From NCBI GenBank assembly GCA_023511295.1, contig JAIMBT010000018.1:1-64000 (forward strand): a DNA stretch of 64,000 nt, in the 5' to 3' direction. A model generated the notes under the pieces. That model saw only the letters and a program-made list of their open reading frames with translations. It was not told the origin of the DNA and did not search any database. Positions 9,056 to 18,182 of the stretch are shown in pieces (positions within the stretch are counted from its first letter, which is position 1; each line of letters begins with the position of its first letter). The translations under genes and the position numbers were made by a program. The DNA comes from Alicyclobacillus sp. Its GTDB lineage: Bacteria > Bacillota > Bacilli > Alicyclobacillales > Alicyclobacillaceae.

Positions 9056-9139
9056 TATCGGTGGTCCATCCCGCTCCAGGTCGCGCGGTGTGCCCCTGGT
9101 GGGATGGTCCTCCAAGACGCTGCGCGCCGCGCACGCAGA

Positions 9140-10411
9140 CTACGCCAACACCGGCGATGCCACGGACGCCAGGAGGTTTTTCACCACCACGCCGTCTTTC
9201 AGGACGACGGCAATATTGTCCGTGTCCTCGAGCGAGCGGATGTCCTCGAGTGGATTGGTGCGGGTGACCACCACATCGGCCAGCTTGCCGGCCTCCAGGG
9301 TGCCGACCTTGTCGTCCCAACCCATGCACTCTGCGGCGACGCGGGTTGTTGCGACAATCGCCTCCATCGGGCTCATGCCGATGTCGCACATGAGGCCGAG
9401 TTCGCGGAGGTTGGTCCCGTGCGGCATGACCGCCGCGTCCGTACCCATCGCAATCTTGACACCCGCCTCGTAGGCTCGGGCGATACTCCGTTGGTGGGCC
9501 TCAATCGACTCCTTGGCCTTGCGCACGCCGTACTCCGGCATGCTCCCGCTCGCCTCCGCTTGTTCGAGCACCGCCACGGGTGCGAGCAAGGTCGGCACGA
9601 GGTACGTGCCGTGCTTGACCATCAGCTCAATCGCCTCGTCGTCGAGGAAGATGCCGTGCTCGATGGAGTGGATACCCGCCCGGACGGCATTCTTGATGCC
9701 TTCCGCGCCCTGCGCGTGCGCCATCACCTTGCGGCCGCGTCGGTACTCTGCTTCCTGCACCATCACACGCAGCTCTTCAAACGAAAACTGCGTGAACTCC
9801 GGATGGTCTGTCGGGCTCAGCACGCCGCCCGTGGCGTGTACCTTGACGATGTCCGCGCCCGCGCGCAGGATTTCACGCACCTTCTTGCGCACTTCCTCAA
9901 CCCCGTCACAGATGCCGTCCGGATGACCCGGGTACCCTGGTACGTTCATGTTCGCGCCAGAGAGCATCCACGAGTCCCCGTGTCCGCCCGTGATGGTCAG
10001 CGGCGTGATGGAGATCATCATCCGCGGCCCTTGGACGAGCCCCATCTCGACGGCGGTCTTCACGCCGAGGTCCGCACCTCCCGCGTCGCGCACAGTGGTG
10101 ATGCCCGCGTTGAGCGTCTTCTTCATGTGCTCCGCCGCCCGGTAGAATTGCAGCGAGAACGGCTCCGTGAGCCGCTGCTCCAGCTTCTTGATCTCAAACA
10201 TGATGTGGACATGCGCGTCAATCAGGCCGGGCAGGATGAAGCCGCCTTCCGCGTCTATCCGCTCCGTCCCCTCCGGCACCTGAATGGTATCGAGCGGCCC
10301 GACGGCAGCAATCCGGTTCCCTTCCAACAACACGGCGCCGTTCGAAACGGGCTCGCCGCCGTTGCCGTCTATCAGTGTCCCGTTGTAGATGAGGGTGAAC
10401 GTCTCCGCCAT
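9140..10411 (-). CDS. Metal-dependent amidohydrolase (imidazolonepropionase/prolidase-like)
   Basis: 423-residue member of the amidohydrolase superfamily, group with Xaa-Pro dipeptidase and imidazolonepropionase-like enzymes. Metal-binding features are present: LIDAHVH near residue 60, a KVHATGG carrying the bridging Lys, MAHAQG and IEHG histidines in the middle, and MGTDAA with the final catalytic Asp. The start at MAETFTLIYNG (10411) has AAGGAGT about ten bases upstream. The frame continues 19 codons further but without a ribosome site. Such enzymes cleave cyclic amides or dipeptides in the cytoplasm; the true substrate is unknown. Monocistronic by position. Confidence 0.85.
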   Translation of the reverse strand: MAETFTLIYNGTLIDGNGGEPVSNGAVLLEGNRIAAVGPLDTIQVPEGTERIDAEGGFILPGLIDAHVHIMFEIKKLEQRLTEPFSLQFYRAAEHMKKTLNAGITTVRDAGGADLGVKTAVEMGLVQGPRMMISITPLTITGGHGDSWMLSGANMNVPGYPGHPDGICDGVEEVRKKVREILRAGADIVKVHATGGVLSPTDHPEFTQFSFEELRVMVQEAEYRRGRKVMAHAQGAEGIKNAVRAGIHSIEHGIFLDDEAIELMVKHGTYLVPTLLAPVAVLEQAEASGSMPEYGVRKAKESIEAHQRSIARAYEAGVKIAMGTDAAVMPHGTNLRELGLMCDIGMSPMEAIVATTRVAAECMGWDDKVGTLEAGKLADVVVTRTNPLEDIRSLEDTDNIAVVLKDGVVVKNLLASVASPVLA

Positions 10412-10478
10412 CCAACTCACACTCCTTCGAAAGATGATGGTCCGAAATATGTACGGGCCCAATTTCATTGTACCGCAA

Positions 10479-10967
10479 TCACTTTGACTTTTCTGTCGAT
10501 TTTCGTCGGCTCAGACCATCGATCATCCAAAACAAGAGCAGTGCAAGGGTACCGTAGCGGATGGCCACATCCGACAGGTTGAATACGAAGTGCTGGCCGG
10601 GGTATTGAAACATGTCGATGACGTAGCCGTACACCATCCGGTCGAACACGTTGCCGACAGCACCCCCAGTGAGCAACCCCCACCCCGCCCAGAACCCGGC
10701 AGACAGAATGTCGGATGTCCATAAGGTGTACACCAGTGCAGAGATGACGGCCAGACCGACGACGACGAGGAGGATCCGCTGCCCTTGCAAGATCCCCCCT
10801 GCCGCGCCGTAGTTGTGCAGGTGCGTCCAGCGCAGGCGACCGCCGAACAGCGTACCGCGCACGTGGTAGACATCCGTCAGCACCTTTGTAACCCGGTCCA
10901 CAGCGACGGTGACGAGACAAAGGAGGATGCCAATCCACTTGGCGCCGCGGATGTTTGGTGTCTTCAT
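10479..10967 (-). CDS. lspA: Lipoprotein signal peptidase (signal peptidase II)
   Basis: Membrane aspartyl protease that removes signal peptides from diacylglyceryl-modified prolipoproteins. 162 residues, four transmembrane segments. The conserved boxes are recognisable: HNYGAAGGI, GGAVGNVFDRMVYGYVIDMF with the first catalytic Asp, and FNLSDVAI with the second. The ATG at 10967 fits the family length better than the upstream in-frame start at 11075. The following rluD or pyrR genes usual in bacilli are not next to it. Substrates in this window include the two lipobox binding proteins and the NlpC-like lipoprotein. Confidence 0.92.
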   Translation of the reverse strand: MKTPNIRGAKWIGILLCLVTVAVDRVTKVLTDVYHVRGTLFGGRLRWTHLHNYGAAGGILQGQRILLVVVGLAVISALVYTLWTSDILSAGFWAGWGLLTGGAVGNVFDRMVYGYVIDMFQYPGQHFVFNLSDVAIRYGTLALLLFWMIDGLSRRKSTEKSK

Positions 10968-11037
10968 GGTTCGATGGTAGCACAAATGCGGTTCCACCGC
11001 GTGTGCGAGGGCCCTGGGCTCTGCGAGGGAACCACCG

Positions 11038-12741
11038 TCAACTGCGCGGCTGCGCCAAGAATCCCTGCACGGCACTCCAGGATGCGGCGTCCTCCAAATC
11101 CATGTGCCAGATGGAGATCCCCTGCAGGTGGTACGTGTTGACCAGTGCCAGTTTCGCTTGCAGGCTCTGCGCGTCCTCGAAGTACACGGTGTGCGCCGTG
11201 CCGTTGCTGGTGTACGTGAAGTATGGGGCTTCGTCCTTGGCGTCCCAACTCGCGGTCGCCTGCTCTGCCTGAAGCAAGCTGTTCACGGCCGGCAGGGATA
11301 GTGCGCGTGTCTTGCCGCCGCTCCAGTCGTAGCCGTAAAAAGGCACGCCGAGTAAGATTTTGGACGCGGGCACGTACTGGGTCGTGTACTTGAGCACCTG
11401 CTCGACCCACCACACCGGAGCGATGGCGCCAGCGGGTCCGCCAGGATAGCTGTAGTCGTACGCCATGACGAGGACCGTGTTGCTGACGTCGGCGATGCTC
11501 GCCAGGTCATACGCACTTCCGCCCGCCGTCACCCCTGGGACTGCGACTTGCAACTGCTTGCCAGCCGCGGACAGCTGCTGCGACAGTTGGGTGAGAAATG
11601 CCGTGTACGCAGACCGGTCCGCACTGGACAGCATCTCAAAGTCGATGGTCACGCCTCGAAACGGAGATCCCGCCACCAACCCCACAATGCCGCGAATCAG
11701 CTTGCTCGTCGCGGCGGGGTTGGACAGCAGCTGGTGGGACATGTCAGGGTCAAACTCGCCCGTCTGGTCGTTGATGTTCGCGACAGTCACGTAGGCACCC
11801 ATCGGGGCCGACGCCGCATCCGCCGCCTCCTCTGCATCCGGTTCGCCATACAGGTTGCCCGCTGCGTCAATCACGCTGGCAAAGGTGCTGAAGGCGTTCA
11901 CCTGCGTGTGCGCCTCGAGGTCTTGCAAGGACGTGTCGGTCCCGTCGAAGTTGGTGACGAAGCCGAGGACCGTCATCGGGCTCGCGGCCAACTGGATGGA
12001 CCAGCGCTGGCCGTCCCAGGCCGACGGGATGCCGGCTGCTCGCAAGATCTGCTGGATGTAGTAGATAGGCATGTAAGTGGTCGGAGCCGCGTTCGGACCT
12101 GCCGCCGGATCTCGGTGCACTGCCATCGGCAAGTTCTTCACGAGTTGACCGTTCACGACGATATGAGCTGGACCCGTGCCGACCGGCACACCGGAAAAAT
12201 CCCCGTGTGTAGGGGTTCCGAGGACCCAGGTGTGGGTTGCAGCTTGCCACGACTCGGTGTATCCCGCTGCGCTCAACGCCTGGCCGATGTACCAGATGGG
12301 CATGTACGCCGTGAGGTGCCCGTTGTCCGGCAAGTCCAGCGCAAACGGCTGCGTCAGCAGTTGGCCGTTCAACCAGATGGATTTCCGAGCCGTGTCGACG
12401 GCAGCGTTCACGGGCCCGGCGACGCCACGCAGGCCGACCCTCCCCGTGGCTGCGCCAAACCACGCCGCCAACGCAGCGCTCGCCAAGACCGCAGCGCCCA
12501 GCGCTCGCCGGCGGCGCCTTCTTCGTTCAACCTCCGCCCACGTTTCAGCGCCGGACGTTGGGCCGGTGGCAGCCCCCGTTCTGGTTCTGAGGCGGGCGCA
12601 CCAGCGGGAGGCTTTGGCATGCTGGGCACGCTTGCCCCGCTTCGCGTGCTTGCCCCTCGCTCGGGGACGAGACGGGCCGGTCGCCAGGGAACTGTCGGGC
12701 GGTGTCGAGGATGGGGGTTGGGTTGGGCGAATCGGATCCAA
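11038..12741 (-). CDS. GH18 family glycosidase with paired CuAO-N-like surface modules
   Basis: 567-residue, membrane-anchored or secreted protein. A basic N-terminal tail of about 85 residues leads to one hydrophobic segment (ALGAAVLASAALAAWFGAA). Two copper-amine-oxidase-N-like repeats follow, recognised by YMPIWYIGQAL and YMPIYYIQQIL, each ending in a WxG/W motif. The C-terminal half is a GH18 barrel of the SleL/YaaH type: GFVTNFDG start, catalytic motif GVTIDFEML with the acid Glu, then MAYDYSYPGG and GVPFYGYDW. Enzymes of this type cut spore cortex or wall glycans. Three more proteins in this window carry the same paired modules with other effector domains. Confidence 0.85.
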   Translation of the reverse strand: MDPIRPTQPPSSTPPDSSLATGPSRPRARGKHAKRGKRAQHAKASRWCARLRTRTGAATGPTSGAETWAEVERRRRRRRALGAAVLASAALAAWFGAATGRVGLRGVAGPVNAAVDTARKSIWLNGQLLTQPFALDLPDNGHLTAYMPIWYIGQALSAAGYTESWQAATHTWVLGTPTHGDFSGVPVGTGPAHIVVNGQLVKNLPMAVHRDPAAGPNAAPTTYMPIYYIQQILRAAGIPSAWDGQRWSIQLAASPMTVLGFVTNFDGTDTSLQDLEAHTQVNAFSTFASVIDAAGNLYGEPDAEEAADAASAPMGAYVTVANINDQTGEFDPDMSHQLLSNPAATSKLIRGIVGLVAGSPFRGVTIDFEMLSSADRSAYTAFLTQLSQQLSAAGKQLQVAVPGVTAGGSAYDLASIADVSNTVLVMAYDYSYPGGPAGAIAPVWWVEQVLKYTTQYVPASKILLGVPFYGYDWSGGKTRALSLPAVNSLLQAEQATASWDAKDEAPYFTYTSNGTAHTVYFEDAQSLQAKLALVNTYHLQGISIWHMDLEDAASWSAVQGFLAQPRS

Positions 12742-12950
12742 ATGCGGTTACTCCTATCTGCGTTCCGCGGGACTTGGTTTCGCGCGCCTCGCTTCTGTGG
12801 TTGGTTGAAGTTTACCAGAGAATTGGAAGACAGACCTTGCGCAAATTGCACCAGTGAAGGGAAAACAAACCTGTCCCTGTGCGTTTGTACGCGACGAACC
12901 GCCCTTGGCCAGCATATCGTGGACCATCCGAGCCAACGGAGGTGACAGTC
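12742..12950. other. Divergent spacer before small sporulation-type gene
   Basis: About 210 bases between the GH18 gene start and the 39-residue membrane protein gene. It should hold both promoters. No hexamer pair with good spacing was found by eye. Confidence 0.35.
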
Positions 12951-13070
12951 ATGTACGGAGTCTTTGGGGGTTACACCCGGTGGGCGGTTGTGTTTCTGAT
13001 CATTTTCGTGCTGTTCATCCTGCTGGTACCGTACACTGTAACCACCTGCACCACCACGCCCGTCGCGTAA
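12951..13070 (+). CDS. Micro membrane protein, YjcZ/tiny-TM sporulation family-like
   Basis: 39-residue peptide with a Gly/Tyr-rich start (MYGVFGGYTRW) and one hydrophobic helix (AVVFLIIFVLFILLVPY). This layout matches the YjcZ-type small sporulation proteins common in bacilli, for which no biochemical role is firmly known. ATG at 12951 is preceded by ACGGAGGTGACAGTC, a strong ribosome site, so the gene is likely real despite its size. The tail after the helix is Thr/Cys-rich (TVTTCTTTPVA), which is unusual for the family. Confidence 0.65.
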   Translation: MYGVFGGYTRWAVVFLIIFVLFILLVPYTVTTCTTTPVA

Positions 13071-13253
13071 TGCGGCGCAGATCCCTCGGCCCGGCCCGTT
13101 TCCGCGAAGTGGCAACGGGATCGGGCCGCCTGCGTGCTAGGAAAACGCGTGAGTCCCGCGTGGACGCCTAGTCCAGCACGACCCTGCCATATACCGTGTT
13201 CACGAGCTAGGACGTCAGGCGCGCCTCGTGGCGTTTCCATCAGTACTACCGGG

Positions 13254-13557
13254 CCCACCGCTGCCCGCTCCATAACGGAACGCTATTCCCTTGTTCATCC
13301 ACTTCCGAGCCACTTCGCGCCCAATAGCGGAACGCCGTTCCGCTGCGAGGCCTCCAGGCCCGCAAAAACCCGCCTGGGCCAGACGCCGTCCGCTCCATAA
13401 CGGAACGCCGTTCCCTTGTACATCCGCTCCCGAGCCACTTCGCGCCCAATAGCGGAACGCCGTTCCGCTGCGGGGCCTCCAGGCCCCCCAAAAACCCGCC
13501 TGGGCCAGACGCCGTCCGCTCCATAACGGAACGCTATTCCCTTGTCCATCCGCTCAA
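13254..13557. repeat. Tandem repeat, 125-126 bp period, about 2.3 copies, with GGAAC/GTTCC palindromes
   Basis: GCTCCATAACGGAACG recurs at 13267, 13392 and 13518. Each unit also holds an AGCGGAAC-GCC-GTTCCGCT hairpin and a GGCCTCCAGGCCC segment. ORFs through it (for example on the minus strand) are repeat translations with no sign of being genes. Related elements occur at 40.74-41.59 kb and 44.83 kb. It lies between two convergent genes and fills the gap 13071-13553. Confidence 0.85.
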
Positions 13558-15368
13558 TAGCGCGGAACCCGCCCCAACCCCTCCACCGCCTGAGCACTGT
13601 GCGCCGACAGGCTCCCGCTGCGATGGTCTTCATACCCCCGCATCGTCAACGCCAGTACACTCGGTGTCGTGAACACGAACTTCCGGCCCACCCGTTGCCC
13701 GAATTCCGTCAGTTGCTGCGCGATGCGGTACTCGTCCGTCGGCGTGATGTGCCACGCGTCGAGGAGGGGTTCCAGGAAGATGGGCCGTTGACTCTGCCCG
13801 CCCCCGCCCTGCGCGTTCGCGACCTGCCGCTCGATGGTCTGGAGCAACTCGTCCGCTGACCCGATGTACCCGCTCGTCTGCCCGCTGACGACCGTGCCTG
13901 CCAGATGGCGGTCCGGCAACGGATGATAGTACGAGATGACGGGCACGTGGGAGAAGCGCGCGAAGGTGTCCAGTTGATTGACCCCGCCCCAGTAATCGAC
14001 CGCGTACAGATCTCCGCGGCGCATCCACGCGCCGGACATCTGCGCGAACGCTGCCAGGTCGCGCCCGGTCTCTGCCGTCGCGTAGCCAACACCGGACGGG
14101 CCAGCCAACAGTTCGCTGTTTTTCGGCAGATGGTCGTAGAAATACGCCATGAGCGTTGGGGCAAAGCAGATCATCCCCGGTGCAATCGTCCACCCCGTCG
14201 GCACGGCGCCGAACTTCGGGTCCTGCCACAGCTGCAACATGCGGTGCTGCACGTATTGCGCGTTGTCGCCCTCGCTGGCGATGAAGGCCACGTAGACCGT
14301 ATCGGGGTCTACGCGGAGCGGAATCGGCTTGCTCTGGTGAAAACGCTGCGGCCCGGGCAGCGACGCCCACACCGAGGCGTTCGTCAAATCATCCGACGCG
14401 TTCAGGAAGTGACCGTGCCGGCTCAGTTCGGCGACGTCCGCATCTTCGTGGGCGATGTACCCTAAAACCGGCGTGTTCGCGGCGGAGTGCTGGAAGATCT
14501 CGTTCAGGAGGCGCCGTTCATCCGGACGGGTCGACGTCAGATAGCACACGAACGACTTCGTCGCCATCGCGTAGTCGCGAAGACAGCCCGCAATGGCGGG
14601 ATCTAGCAGGACCAGGTCCTTCGTCGTCGTCTTCGGCAACAGGTGATCGACGGCCCATCGATAGGTGGCGACCGTCCCTTTCAGGTGGTCGTCGCGAAAG
14701 TCGTGAAGGATGTGCATCCCGCTGCCGCTCACGAGGCCCACAAGGCGCGGTGAGATGACCATCGCGCCTTCGATGCCGGCCAAGGTCGTGGCGAGGTTGA
14801 CCGTATCTGGGTTTGCCGGGTCTGTCACGATGGCCCCGCTGATCTCCGGGCCGTACCTGGTGAGCAAGGCGCGCAAGGTCGCGTCTGGGTCGCGTGCCGC
14901 GCCGCTAACAGGCGTGACGCGGACCGTCGGCGGAACGGCGTGTTGCAGCCAGAACGGGTCCTCTGCCGTCTGGGTCAGGTAGATGCGGGTGCTGCGCTGC
15001 TGTTGGTTGAAGGCCCCCTGCAGTGTGACCGCGGCGAGTTGAACGTCGGCACGGGCGTGTCTGATGTCCCCGACGACCAGCTGCTTTGGCGGATGAAACG
15101 TAATCCACAGGCCACTGGCGGGCGAAGTGTCCCATGTGCCAGCCTGCGCTGCCATCGGCCAAGACAGCGCCGTATCCGCGTGGGCCGACTCGGGCCACAG
15201 CGCAGCGGCCACGGCCATCCAGCAGGCCAAGGCGCGGGTCATCCAGATTTCCCGCCACGCGCGACGAACGTTCCAGCGGAGCTGCCGTTGGGTCGACGAA
15301 CGAGATCGGCAAGACAAGCGCACCGTCATCCCCTCTTGATTTCCGGATTTATCCACTCCCAGTAGCAT
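13554..15368 (-). CDS. Secreted GxGYxYP-type putative glycoside hydrolase
   Basis: 604-residue extracellular protein. A signal peptide ends at AHA-D (WMTRALACWMAVAAALWPESAHADT). The rest resembles the GxGYxYP family, an alpha/beta-barrel group proposed to act on polysaccharides: IASEGDNAQYVQHRM and the name-giving motif, here GPSGVGYATA, so the final Tyr-Pro is replaced by Thr-Ala. Start at 15368 follows CGGGAGGACGGC; shorter starts at 15329 or 15242 (MTRALACW) would still include the signal peptide. Convergent with the small membrane-protein gene, divergent from gabD. Function unproven; extracellular polysaccharide processing is plausible. Confidence 0.75.
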   Translation of the reverse strand: MLLGVDKSGNQEGMTVRLSCRSRSSTQRQLRWNVRRAWREIWMTRALACWMAVAAALWPESAHADTALSWPMAAQAGTWDTSPASGLWITFHPPKQLVVGDIRHARADVQLAAVTLQGAFNQQQRSTRIYLTQTAEDPFWLQHAVPPTVRVTPVSGAARDPDATLRALLTRYGPEISGAIVTDPANPDTVNLATTLAGIEGAMVISPRLVGLVSGSGMHILHDFRDDHLKGTVATYRWAVDHLLPKTTTKDLVLLDPAIAGCLRDYAMATKSFVCYLTSTRPDERRLLNEIFQHSAANTPVLGYIAHEDADVAELSRHGHFLNASDDLTNASVWASLPGPQRFHQSKPIPLRVDPDTVYVAFIASEGDNAQYVQHRMLQLWQDPKFGAVPTGWTIAPGMICFAPTLMAYFYDHLPKNSELLAGPSGVGYATAETGRDLAAFAQMSGAWMRRGDLYAVDYWGGVNQLDTFARFSHVPVISYYHPLPDRHLAGTVVSGQTSGYIGSADELLQTIERQVANAQGGGGQSQRPIFLEPLLDAWHITPTDEYRIAQQLTEFGQRVGRKFVFTTPSVLALTMRGYEDHRSGSLSAHSAQAVEGLGRVPRY

Positions 15369-15507
15369 GCCGTCCTCCCGAACGGGTATGCGCGATGCTG
15401 GAAAATCCGCCCGAAATGGCGCATCATGATACATAGACCGCCGCCTGTGCGGCATACCAACTGTGGCGCAGGGCGGCATTGCAGCACGTGCGAGGAGGTC
15501 GAACCGT

Positions 15508-16986
15508 TTGACGACGACAACCACCCCATCCCTCTCGGATACCTACCTTTCGTATATCGGCGGGCAGTTCACCAAGGGCCAAGCAACGTCCACCTTCGAC
15601 GTCATCAACCCGGCGACGGGCGAGCGACTGGTGACGCTGCCCGACGCGACACCGGCCGATATGCAAGCAGCCATCGACGCAGCCGTGCAAGCGCAGCCCG
15701 CCTGGGCGAACACGACGGCGGCGGAACGGGCCGACGTCCTGCGTAAGGTCGCGGCGAAGATGCATGCGGAGGTAGATCGGCTTGCGCGCATCATGACCCT
15801 GGAGGAGGGCAAACCGCTGGCGGAGGCGCGGACGGAGGTGGCGTACGCCGCGTCGTTCTTCGAGTGGTTCGCGGAAGAAGGACGCCGCATCTACGGTGAC
15901 ACCATCCCGTCGAGCTCGCCCGACAAGCGAATTTTGGTCATCAAGCAAGCCGTCGGGGTGACGGCGGCCATCACGCCGTGGAACTTCCCTGCCGCGATGA
16001 TCACGCGCAAACTCGGCCCTGCCCTGGCGGCGGGCTGCGCGATGGTGGTCAAGCCGTCCGAACTGACCCCGCTCTCGGCCCTTGAGATTGCGCGGATGTT
16101 CGACGAGATTGGCCTTCCCAAAGGGTTGCTCTCGGTCGTCTGCGGCACGGATGCGCCGGCACTCGCGAAGGTCATCATGGACGACGCGCGCGTGCGCAAG
16201 ATCTCGTTCACGGGCTCCACCGAAGTCGGCAAGATCCTCATGCGTCAGGCGGCGGACACGATGAAGCGGGTGTCACTGGAGCTCGGCGGGCACGCGCCGT
16301 TCATCGTGTTCGCAGATGCAGACCTCGACGCGGCCATCGACAACGCGGTGGCGTGCAAGATGCGCGGCATGGGCGAGACCTGCGTCTCAGCGAACCGGTT
16401 CTACGTGGAGCGCCCGGTGTACGACGCGTTCGTCGAACGACTGGCGCAGCGGATGGGCGGCATGCGCATGGGCAACGGCTTGGAGGAGGGGGTCACAGTC
16501 GGCCCGCTGATTGAACCGGCTGCCGTGGACAAGGTGCGCCGGCACGTGGCGGATGCGCTTGCGAAGGGTGCCAAGCTGCTGCTCGGCGGCGAAACTTCCG
16601 GGGAGGGGGTTGCCGAGCGTGGCTGTTTCTACCCGCCGACGGTGTTGGTCGACGTCAACCACACGATGTTGGTGACCCAGGAGGAGACCTTCGGGCCCGT
16701 GGCGGCGGTGATTCCCTTCGAGACCGAAGATGAGGTGGTTCGCTACGCCAATGATACCCCGTACGGCCTTGCGGCGTACTACTTCACCCGCGATGTCGGC
16801 CGCGTGTTCCGCCTCGCGGAACAGCTGGAGTACGGCATTCTCGGGGCGAACGACGGCATCCCGTCGACCGCGCAAGCGCCGTTCGGCGGCGTGAAGCAGT
16901 CCGGCCTCGGGCGAGAGGGCAGCCGGTATGGCATCGAGGAGTACCTGAACGTAAAGTACGTATCGCTCGGTGGCATTCAGAAGTAG
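15508..16986 (+). CDS. gabD: NAD(P)-dependent succinate-semialdehyde dehydrogenase
   Basis: Aldehyde dehydrogenase superfamily protein of 492 residues. The family landmarks are all present: WNFPAAMITRKLGPALAAGC, coenzyme motif FTGSTEVGK, catalytic Glu in SLELGGHAP, and catalytic Cys in GMGETCVSANRFYV. This set is typical of GabD, which oxidises succinate semialdehyde to succinate. Start chosen at TTG 15508 with GGAGG nine bases upstream; the frame extends to 15463 but lacks a site. No GABA transaminase gene is adjacent, so the substrate source is unclear and another semialdehyde is possible. Confidence 0.88.
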   Translation: MTTTTTPSLSDTYLSYIGGQFTKGQATSTFDVINPATGERLVTLPDATPADMQAAIDAAVQAQPAWANTTAAERADVLRKVAAKMHAEVDRLARIMTLEEGKPLAEARTEVAYAASFFEWFAEEGRRIYGDTIPSSSPDKRILVIKQAVGVTAAITPWNFPAAMITRKLGPALAAGCAMVVKPSELTPLSALEIARMFDEIGLPKGLLSVVCGTDAPALAKVIMDDARVRKISFTGSTEVGKILMRQAADTMKRVSLELGGHAPFIVFADADLDAAIDNAVACKMRGMGETCVSANRFYVERPVYDAFVERLAQRMGGMRMGNGLEEGVTVGPLIEPAAVDKVRRHVADALAKGAKLLLGGETSGEGVAERGCFYPPTVLVDVNHTMLVTQEETFGPVAAVIPFETEDEVVRYANDTPYGLAAYYFTRDVGRVFRLAEQLEYGILGANDGIPSTAQAPFGGVKQSGLGREGSRYGIEEYLNVKYVSLGGIQK

Positions 16987-17143
16987 GCGGCTAGACGGGG
17001 GTGCCTTGGGCCGCGTGCAGACACCGGGGGTATGCACCAGTAAGCAGCGACCATCCGCGGCCCGCCCAAGTGGCGAAAGCGCGGTGCAGTGGGGGGCTCG
17101 AAACGACGGTCCGCTTCTCCCGGCCCCCTCAGCCCCCCGGCTG
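16987..17143. other. Convergent intergenic stretch with imperfect hairpin
   Basis: CTTGGGCCGCG near 17005 can pair with CGCGGCCCGCCCAAG near 17056 with a 4-base bulge. It may act as a terminator for gabD and the converging DUF1648 gene. No T-tract is present. Confidence 0.35.
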
Positions 17144-18091
17144 TCACCTCGGACCGTCCACGTTTTGCCGATACACCCAGCGTGCCAGCACCACAAACAG
17201 CACCTGCAGGAGGCAGAACGGCAGGGCCGCCACCAGCGTCCCGGGCAGGCAGCTGATGCCGACGGCGAGCACGCCCATCCCGATGGCCAACACTGGCCAC
17301 AGCCGAAGCATCGCCCGTTTCGACATCGATCCGTCGACCTCTCCCCGTATCCCCCAGTGGCTGGCCACGACCTCCGGCAGGTGCGGTCCGTACCGCCGCG
17401 CGAGCCGAATCTGTACCGCCACCGCGACGACCGCCACCAGCCCGTTGACCACCACCTGCGCGACCCGCAGCACCCAGCCGAACGTCGCCACCGAGGCGCC
17501 GTTCCGGCTCGAAACCGCACTTGGGTCCGCTTGCGCCTGCGCCACCGCCTGTTGCAGTCGGGGCAGGTTCGGCGTCGACAACAGCACCACTTGGCGGTTG
17601 GCCGTGTTCGTCACGAGCAGCCAGCGAGGGTGTGCTGCAGGCCATCCCGCTGCTCCCCCTCTGCCCACAAACAAGAGCGCATGCTGACCGTTGGCCAGCA
17701 CAAAATGGCCGGCTTGGAGGTTCGCGCCTCCATACCCGCCAATCCGTTCCAACGGCCGGTACCCTGCCTCTTTGTCGACCCACTCTGTGTGGACCTGTGT
17801 CAGCGGCCAGTTCACGGAACCGAAGCCGGACGCCACCACCAAGCGACCGCCGGAAGCCGTCCAGCCCGCGCCTGCGAGCGAGATGGGCGTGAGAAAGACC
17901 AAGGCCAGCAGGATGAGTCCGACGGACCCCGTGGCAAAACTCATCATTCGGCGGACGTGCGGCTTGGCCACGAACCACATCACGGCGGCCAAACTCAAGA
18001 TGGCCAGACCGACGCCGCCGAGTCCGAACAAGGTGCCTCTGGCGTCAGCCAGGGCTTGCGCGTAGGTGAGGTGAAAACCGACGGCGGGCAC
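17144..18091 (-). CDS. Membrane protein with PH-like and DUF1648 domains
   Basis: 315-residue membrane protein. Two hydrophobic segments near residues 20-42 and 50-73 precede a soluble extracytoplasmic region of about 110 residues that resembles a bacterial PH-like domain. Two or three more segments follow. The LPEVVASHWGIRGEVDGSMSK motif, given here as LPEVVASHWG and GEVDGSMSK, is the DUF1648 signature (P-x-H-[WF]-x2-x-G-x-P/V-[DN]-G) seen in SdpI-like immunity proteins and their relatives. Function unknown; a role in envelope stress or bacteriocin immunity is possible by analogy with SdpI. Convergent with gabD. Confidence 0.65.
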   Translation of the reverse strand: MPAVGFHLTYAQALADARGTLFGLGGVGLAILSLAAVMWFVAKPHVRRMMSFATGSVGLILLALVFLTPISLAGAGWTASGGRLVVASGFGSVNWPLTQVHTEWVDKEAGYRPLERIGGYGGANLQAGHFVLANGQHALLFVGRGGAAGWPAAHPRWLLVTNTANRQVVLLSTPNLPRLQQAVAQAQADPSAVSSRNGASVATFGWVLRVAQVVVNGLVAVVAVAVQIRLARRYGPHLPEVVASHWGIRGEVDGSMSKRAMLRLWPVLAIGMGVLAVGISCLPGTLVAALPFCLLQVLFVVLARWVYRQNVDGPR

Positions 18092-18182
18092 GGTCGAACC
18101 CCCTCGCCCATCCCGAGACGGATTCCGCGCCGGGCGATGATTCTCCGCCTAGTTTATACCATATCTCGTTGCCTGCCAATCA

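Noticed and set aside
8843-10582. 579-codon plus-strand frame across the amidohydrolase gene
   Set aside because: Antisense to a clear amidohydrolase with a good start and motifs; its composition is typical of shadow frames.
13246-13633. Small genes of 88-112 residues in the 13.3-kb repeat
   Set aside because: The same peptide pieces recur in several frames because the DNA is tandemly repeated; no start signals.
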